Shown piece after piece: positions 6,076 through 6,163 of a stretch of DNA of 6,163 nt. How positions within the stretch are numbered: the stretch's first letter is position 1; every line of letters starts with the position of its first letter. Source of the DNA: Saprospiraceae bacterium (lineage in GTDB: Bacteria > Bacteroidota > Bacteroidia > Chitinophagales > Saprospiraceae); contig JAHDCE010000275.1 of assembly GCA_020630045.1 (NCBI GenBank), positions 1-6,163 on the forward strand, read 5' to 3'. A model generated the notes under the pieces. The model saw only the letters and a program-made list of their open reading frames with translations. It was not told the DNA's origin and made no database searches. A program made the translations under genes and the position numbers.

Positions 6076-6105
6076 TGTTTACATTTATTTTACAAATTGT
6101 AAACA
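6076..6105. promoter_or_regulatory. TTTACA/TGTAAA palindrome cluster upstream of cas1, possible operator
   Basis: Three related hexamers lie in 30 bp. TGTTTACA (6076-6083) and TGTAAACA (6098-6105) form an 8-bp inverted repeat. Inside it TTTACAA-A-TTGTAAA (6089-6103) is a perfect odd palindrome sharing its right half with the outer pair. Overlapping nested half-sites of this kind are typical of a dimeric regulator's binding site. It lies 91-120 bp before the cas1 start and about 35 bp before a possible divergent start on the plus strand, so it could act on both. No cognate regulator is present in the window. Confidence 0.35.
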
Positions 6106-6139
6106 TTGATTTAACTCAGGAATTGAGAAAAACTGAAAA

Positions 6140-6163
6140 ATGTCACAGAAATTCGGCAACTCC
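6140..6163 (+). CDS. Possible 5' end of a divergent gene (first eight codons only)
   Basis: An ATG at 6140 opens a plus-strand frame that is unbroken to the window edge and reads MSQKFGNS. The preceding bases are A-rich (GAGAAAAACTGAAAA), like most starts in this window. Eight codons cannot identify a product, and an open frame of this length is common by chance. If real, it would face away from cas1 across a 154-bp shared intergenic region that holds the palindrome cluster. The alternative is that this stretch is leader or array-flanking DNA. Confidence 0.2.

Noticed and set aside
5986..6163. CRISPR repeats or array leader
   Set aside because: No direct repeat of CRISPR size recurs here or elsewhere in the window; only short TTTACA half-sites repeat.

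Overview
The window is a minus-strand block of genes from the adaptation and accessory part of a type III CRISPR-Cas locus. Read right to left, in transcription order, it holds cas1 (5985-4990), cas2 (4978-4688), a retron-family reverse transcriptase (4643-3618), a two-pass membrane protein with a large predicted cytoplasmic domain (3564-2917), a Card1/Can2-type CARF nuclease (2904-1795), a 163-bp palindromic element (1635-1797), a small protein with an 'NHPS' N-terminus (1617-1258) and a TM1812/Csx1-clade CARF protein that runs off the left edge (1094 to beyond 1). No interference genes (cas10, csm/cmr, cas6) and no CRISPR repeats lie inside the window. The type III assignment rests on the two CARF effectors, which answer to cyclic oligoadenylate (cOA).

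The organism is most likely a member of the Bacteroidota. None of the seven genes has a clear Shine-Dalgarno sequence; most starts instead follow A-rich, G-poor stretches (the csx gene follows a C-rich one). A TTTG-N20-TAtaaaTG promoter-like pair lies before the last gene, and retron-like RTs beside type III cas1-cas2 are known from that phylum. This is inference from composition and architecture. No rRNA or housekeeping gene is present to confirm it.

How the parts may work together: Cas1-Cas2 insert spacers, and the RT next to them could supply cDNA for RNA-derived spacers. Card1 and the TM1812-type protein would be the cOA-activated arm (ssDNA/RNA and RNA cleavage respectively). The small NHPS protein resembles the start of minimal CARF-like ring nucleases and may damp the cOA signal. 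The membrane protein has no function that can be read directly. Its position between the RT and card1 and its 2-TM plus cytosolic-domain layout make it a candidate membrane-acting type III accessory protein.

Non-coding stretches: 5986-6163 upstream of cas1 is AT-rich, carries a TTTACA/TGTAAA palindrome cluster and may hold the first codons of a divergent gene. Positions 4651-4685 are five tandem heptamers between cas2 and the RT gene. Positions 1635-1797 are an inverted-repeat element whose outer end coincides with the card1 stop codon. Positions 1095-1257 hold a candidate promoter. There is no gene-free stretch above 300 bp.
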